NCBI GenBank assembly: GCA_017554135.1
Contig: JAFZIX010000173.1
Coordinates: 1 to 9,121 of the forward strand
Length of the DNA: 9,121 nucleotides
Origin: Bacteroidales bacterium
GTDB taxonomy: Bacteria; Bacteroidota; Bacteroidia; Bacteroidales; UBA932
Reading direction: 5' to 3'
Every line of letters begins with the position of its first letter. The stretch's first letter is position 1. The translations under genes and the position numbers were made by a program. The notes beneath the pieces were generated by a model, which saw nothing but the letters and a program-made list of their open reading frames with translations, did no database searches and had not been told where the DNA came from. Below are positions 6,390 to 9,121 of the stretch, in pieces.

Positions 6390-7832
6390 TTATTCTGCAG
6401 GTTTGATATCTGTTCCACCGGAATTGCGGATAACGTTGAGGAGCTTGCGCTTGTTCAACACCACTTTTCCGTTCATGAACTGGGGCAGGTTATAAGAGTA
6501 AATCAGTTTCTTATAATAGTTTACCGGGTCTTTCTGAGGCAGCAGGAAGGGCTTCGCCGCCTGGCCGTTTTCATCGATATGCCCAAGATATAATTTCGTG
6601 TAAAGGCCGTCGTCGCGGCGGGAGCTGAATACCATCCAGCGGCTGTTGCTGCTCCAGGTGTGGAAACTGTCCACACTGTCGGAATTGATGCCCTCCAGCG
6701 GCCCGGCCTCGCCGGTGGCGAGATTTAGAATCCAAAGGTCCGCATCCTGGTGCCAGATAGGGAAGTTGCCATATTCCTGAAGGGTAAAGCAAAGATATTT
6801 GCCATCGGGTGAAACGCGGGGGAAGGATGCGCTCTTTCCCATCGCAGGGGCGTCGAACACGGTTTCCAGAGCGTCCCCGAAGCTTCTGGTGGCGGCATCG
6901 AAGGCTATGCGATAGATTCCGTATTTTGCCTGGGCGAATTTGTCCGGCATAGGGGATACCGCTGCTGCGCTGCAGAAATACAGCCATTTTCCGTCGGGGG
7001 AGAAGGAAGGGAAGGTCTCGAAGTAATCCGCGGATTTGGTGAGCGGAGACCACAGGACTTCGTGCTTCGCAGCATCGTACACAACAACATCCGACGCCTC
7101 GTCATAAACCTCTATGCGGTTGGGATCACCGGCGTGGAAAACCTGCAGTATCTTATTGGTGGAAAAGGCGACAAAATCTTCCGTAGGATGCCAGAAAGGA
7201 TAAACCAGGGCACTGATGGTGGAATCGGTCTTGGTATTAAGTTTCTCGATGAAATCGCCGTCGCGCAGGATAGTGCCTCCAAATGCGGCGCGCACGTGGA
7301 ATACGAACTTGTCAGGATCCCCCCACTGGGGAGTATGGCAGTTCATGCAGTCGCCTCCCGTAAGGGAATTCTCCATGATTGTGCTTTCGCGATAAGATGC
7401 AAGTTCCCTCTGGTAGATGCCCATCTGCTGCCATCCCTGGTAGCCCGGAGGGATCAGCCTGTAGGAAATATAGGGGTCTATCGCATCATTACTGACATAG
7501 ATTCCGAAGGGATCGAAAGCCTGCCATTTGCCATCCTTCTTGACCTGCACGGAGATGGATATGGTGTCGCAGGAGAGCAATTTCTTCCACTGCCTGCGCC
7601 CGAAAACCGCCAGATTGCCGCGCATGCGTACTATCTGCCCGTTGGCATAAACGCGGGCCGCTTCTTCGCCAAGATATTCGAAATTGAGAGGCGCAATCGC
7701 CGGGGGAATGGTCACTCCGGCATAATCAGGCTCTATTGCGGGCACTCCTTCTATGAGGGGCAGGTCTGCCGGGCATCGGCTGCATGCTCCGAGGAAAAGA
7801 AGGATACTCAGTGCTATGATGATCTTTTTCAT
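6390..7832 (-). CDS. TolB/PD40-like beta-propeller lipoprotein with a c-type heme motif
   Basis: The protein is 480 residues from the ATG at 7832. This start is preferred over upstream in-frame codons because it gives a clean lipoprotein signal (MKKIIIALSILLFLGAC, modified Cys 17) and the ATGA overlap with the gene before it. Residues 40-160 form an N-terminal domain, followed by one CxxCH motif, CMNCH, at 162-166, which is a covalent heme c attachment site if cytochrome c maturation is available. From about 205 on there are PD40/TolB-type propeller repeats with the usual SPDGKWLYF-type core: WHPTEDFVAF near 214, FSPDGKWLYF at 277-286, VSPDGKYLCF at 340-349, and a weaker WSSNSRWMVF at 393-402. 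Similar Bacteroidota proteins are often annotated as TolB-like or cytochrome c biogenesis proteins, but this is not the TolB of the Tol-Pal complex. It sits in the periplasm or on the outer membrane as a lipoprotein. Substrate, partner and redox role are unknown. The next gene starts 7 bases after its stop. Confidence 0.8.
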   Translation of the reverse strand: MKKIIIALSILLFLGACSRCPADLPLIEGVPAIEPDYAGVTIPPAIAPLNFEYLGEEAARVYANGQIVRMRGNLAVFGRRQWKKLLSCDTISISVQVKKDGKWQAFDPFGIYVSNDAIDPYISYRLIPPGYQGWQQMGIYQRELASYRESTIMENSLTGGDCMNCHTPQWGDPDKFVFHVRAAFGGTILRDGDFIEKLNTKTDSTISALVYPFWHPTEDFVAFSTNKILQVFHAGDPNRIEVYDEASDVVVYDAAKHEVLWSPLTKSADYFETFPSFSPDGKWLYFCSAAAVSPMPDKFAQAKYGIYRIAFDAATRSFGDALETVFDAPAMGKSASFPRVSPDGKYLCFTLQEYGNFPIWHQDADLWILNLATGEAGPLEGINSDSVDSFHTWSSNSRWMVFSSRRDDGLYTKLYLGHIDENGQAAKPFLLPQKDPVNYYKKLIYSYNLPQFMNGKVVLNKRKLLNVIRNSGGTDIKPAE

Positions 7833-9121
7833 ATCTGGACGGATGTCAAGTAATACCAGAAAGATCCGCGGAAGCGAGCCGGAGCCTTGCCTCCGTTCTG
7901 CAGGGATGCCTGCTTGAACGCCTCGAAGCGGCGTATGGTTTCGTGGGTTACACCGTGATCGAGGCACCATTCTTCACTTAACTGGTTGATGTTGCCCACA
8001 TTGCGGAGATACTCGCTTTGGAAAAGGACCGCTTCCTGAACAGTCGCGGGCAGTTCCTGCAGGGCAGGGCTTCCGTAGAAACGATCCACTATCTGGCAGA
8101 CCGAGTTCATGTCTTTCGCGAGCATCAGGAAACTCAAGGCGTACTGCATGGCCTGTGTATCCGAAGGATTTGCTTCCAGTATGCGGTAGAGCTCGGTCAT
8201 CGGATCCCCGAACATCGCAAAGCCCTGTTCAGGGAAACCCCTGCGTCTGGTGGAGTAGAAGACGTCATCTTCTATTGCAGCCTCGTTCCAGAGGAAGCGG
8301 CGCTGCTGCTTTGCCCATCGGCGGTAATGAGGGGCCTTCTCGAGGATGGTCAGGTATTTGTCGGCAACCCCGTAAGACCCGCGCAGTATTTCTATGACCG
8401 CATTCATTTTAAGCATCGCGGGGCAGATTCCGTTCAAAGACAGCAGCAAGTTGAAAGACACGTCCTGCGCTGCGGCAACATTGCCCATGGCGAACATGAT
8501 ATGAGCCTGGGTCACATCCACACCGCGTTCTTTATGGGTCATTATCAGGGACATAGGGCCTCTCTGGTCGTATTTGAACAAATCATCGCATAATTTTCCC
8601 TGATACGAGAGGGCCATGTTGAGGTAATTGGCCGTAATGGGAAGCCATTCCTGTTGTTTGCAGTACTTGATGAGGCCGTCCCAGTCTTCGTTCACGGTAT
8701 AGTATTCAAATCCATACAGGGTTGCTGTTTGCTTCTGGTAGAACTTGTTGACTATGCCGATACTGACGGGCGCCGCCGCAATAAGCAGCACACAGTTTAG
8801 AAGCAGGATCCGGGATTCTTTCAAGGGAAGCAAGTCTATAATTCCGGCAATAAGCGCCACTGCCGGAAGCGCTATCCACGGTGCCCAATGTACGAAGGGC
8901 ATGGCAGCGTCCAGATCATAGAAAAGGGCGGGGGTGATAGCGTCCTTGAAAGTGGGCACCCAAGCAAAGCCGTATGCCATCAGGCCGCAAACCAGCGCCA
9001 CAGCAATGTTGATTGCGGAAGCGAATCTTCCCTTTAAGCAGTCGCTGATGAAAGCTGTTACGGCGAAAACCAGCGCTGCAGGCCCGGCGGCGAGATAAAG
9101 AACAACGGTGATAAGCACGCC
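7829..9121 (-). CDS. Multi-pass membrane protein with TPR-like C-terminal region, DUF6057-like (5' end missing)
   Basis: About 430 codons are present and the frame stays open to the window edge, so the true start lies beyond 9121. The GTG at 9118 is read here as an internal valine. Four hydrophobic stretches are visible at about residues 1-25, 33-56, 78-98 and 103-122 of the visible part, consistent with inner-membrane anchoring. The rest is soluble and helix-rich, with segments such as NEDWDGLIKYCKQQEWLP and TAVLFQ-like helical pairs that resemble degenerate TPR or SEL1 repeats. It ends in RGSFWYYLTSVQI. This layout matches, from memory, the Bacteroidota family DUF6057, which has no known function; I could not run a profile search. 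Its TGA stop overlaps the ATG of the next gene in ATGA, so the two are probably translationally coupled and may work together. I propose no biochemical function. Confidence 0.72.
   Translation of the reverse strand, partial: GVLITVVLYLAAGPAALVFAVTAFISDCLKGRFASAINIAVALVCGLMAYGFAWVPTFKDAITPALFYDLDAAMPFVHWAPWIALPAVALIAGIIDLLPLKESRILLLNCVLLIAAAPVSIGIVNKFYQKQTATLYGFEYYTVNEDWDGLIKYCKQQEWLPITANYLNMALSYQGKLCDDLFKYDQRGPMSLIMTHKERGVDVTQAHIMFAMGNVAAAQDVSFNLLLSLNGICPAMLKMNAVIEILRGSYGVADKYLTILEKAPHYRRWAKQQRRFLWNEAAIEDDVFYSTRRRGFPEQGFAMFGDPMTELYRILEANPSDTQAMQYALSFLMLAKDMNSVCQIVDRFYGSPALQELPATVQEAVLFQSEYLRNVGNINQLSEEWCLDHGVTHETIRRFEAFKQASLQNGGKAPARFRGSFWYYLTSVQI

Larger units (their letters stand above)
1..9121 (-). 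other. Probable single operon, internal segment of a glycan-degradation cluster
   Basis: All six genes share one strand and are separated by at most 7 bases or overlap: ATGA at 7829-7832, 7 bases at 6383-6389, TAATG at 3975-3979, 13-base overlap at 1668-1680, 6 bases at 187-192. There is no room for an internal promoter or terminator of usual size between genes. The Bacteroidota-type promoter and any regulator must lie upstream of 9121. No SusC/SusD-like genes are in view, so membership in a classical polysaccharide utilization locus is inferred from enzyme content only. Confidence 0.8.

Noticed and set aside
7062..7853. A 263-codon plus-strand open frame antisense to the propeller lipoprotein.
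   Set aside because: The opposite strand carries a lipobox, a heme motif and propeller repeats. The antisense translation shows no signal or motif.
7833..7970. An N-terminal extension of the propeller lipoprotein by 46 codons.
   Set aside because: It lies within the preceding gene and precedes a perfect lipoprotein signal peptide, so the ATG at 7832 is the better start.

Overview
The window is an uninterrupted block of six genes, all read on the minus strand from position 9121 towards position 1. Only 13 bases (187-192 and 6383-6389) lie outside a reading frame, so it is almost certainly the inside of one long operon whose promoter and terminator are both outside the window. The organism looks like a moderately GC-rich member of the Bacteroidota, probably a gut or rumen Bacteroidales. 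The reasons are the run of secreted carbohydrate-active enzymes of the Bacteroides type, a membrane protein of a kind I know only from that group (DUF6057-like), lipoprotein signals, and start sites without a strong Shine-Dalgarno sequence. This placement is inferred from gene content, not from a marker gene.

In transcription order the layout is: (1) 9121-7829, the end of a multi-pass membrane protein with a large helical, TPR-like C-terminal part; (2) 7832-6390, a lipoprotein with one c-type heme motif (CMNCH) followed by TolB/PD40-like beta-propeller repeats; (3) 6382-3977, a secreted GH31 glycosidase; (4) 3977-1668, a GH3 glycosidase lipoprotein; (5) 1680-193, a secreted GH28-type parallel beta-helix protein; (6) 186-1, the start of a second GH28, a tandem paralogue of the fifth gene, cut by the window edge. 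Successive junctions are a 4-base ATGA overlap, a 7-base gap, a 1-base TAATG overlap, a 13-base overlap and a 6-base gap, which suggests translational coupling.

The last four genes look like the exo- and endo-acting enzyme set for a plant cell-wall glycan, most simply a pectic or galacturonic-acid-containing polymer because of the two GH28s. GH3 and GH31 would remove beta- and alpha-linked side sugars or terminal residues. No SusC/SusD pair, sensor or regulator is visible, so it can only be called a possible segment of a polysaccharide utilization locus. The role of the membrane protein and heme lipoprotein at the head of this stretch is unknown.

The most unusual features are a short palindromic repeat apparently inserted in frame in the linker of the GH3 enzyme, GH28 active-site motifs that depart from the polygalacturonase pattern, and the coupling of a heme-motif propeller lipoprotein to glycosidases. 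I see no defence system, CRISPR array, RNA gene, insertion sequence or phage element.
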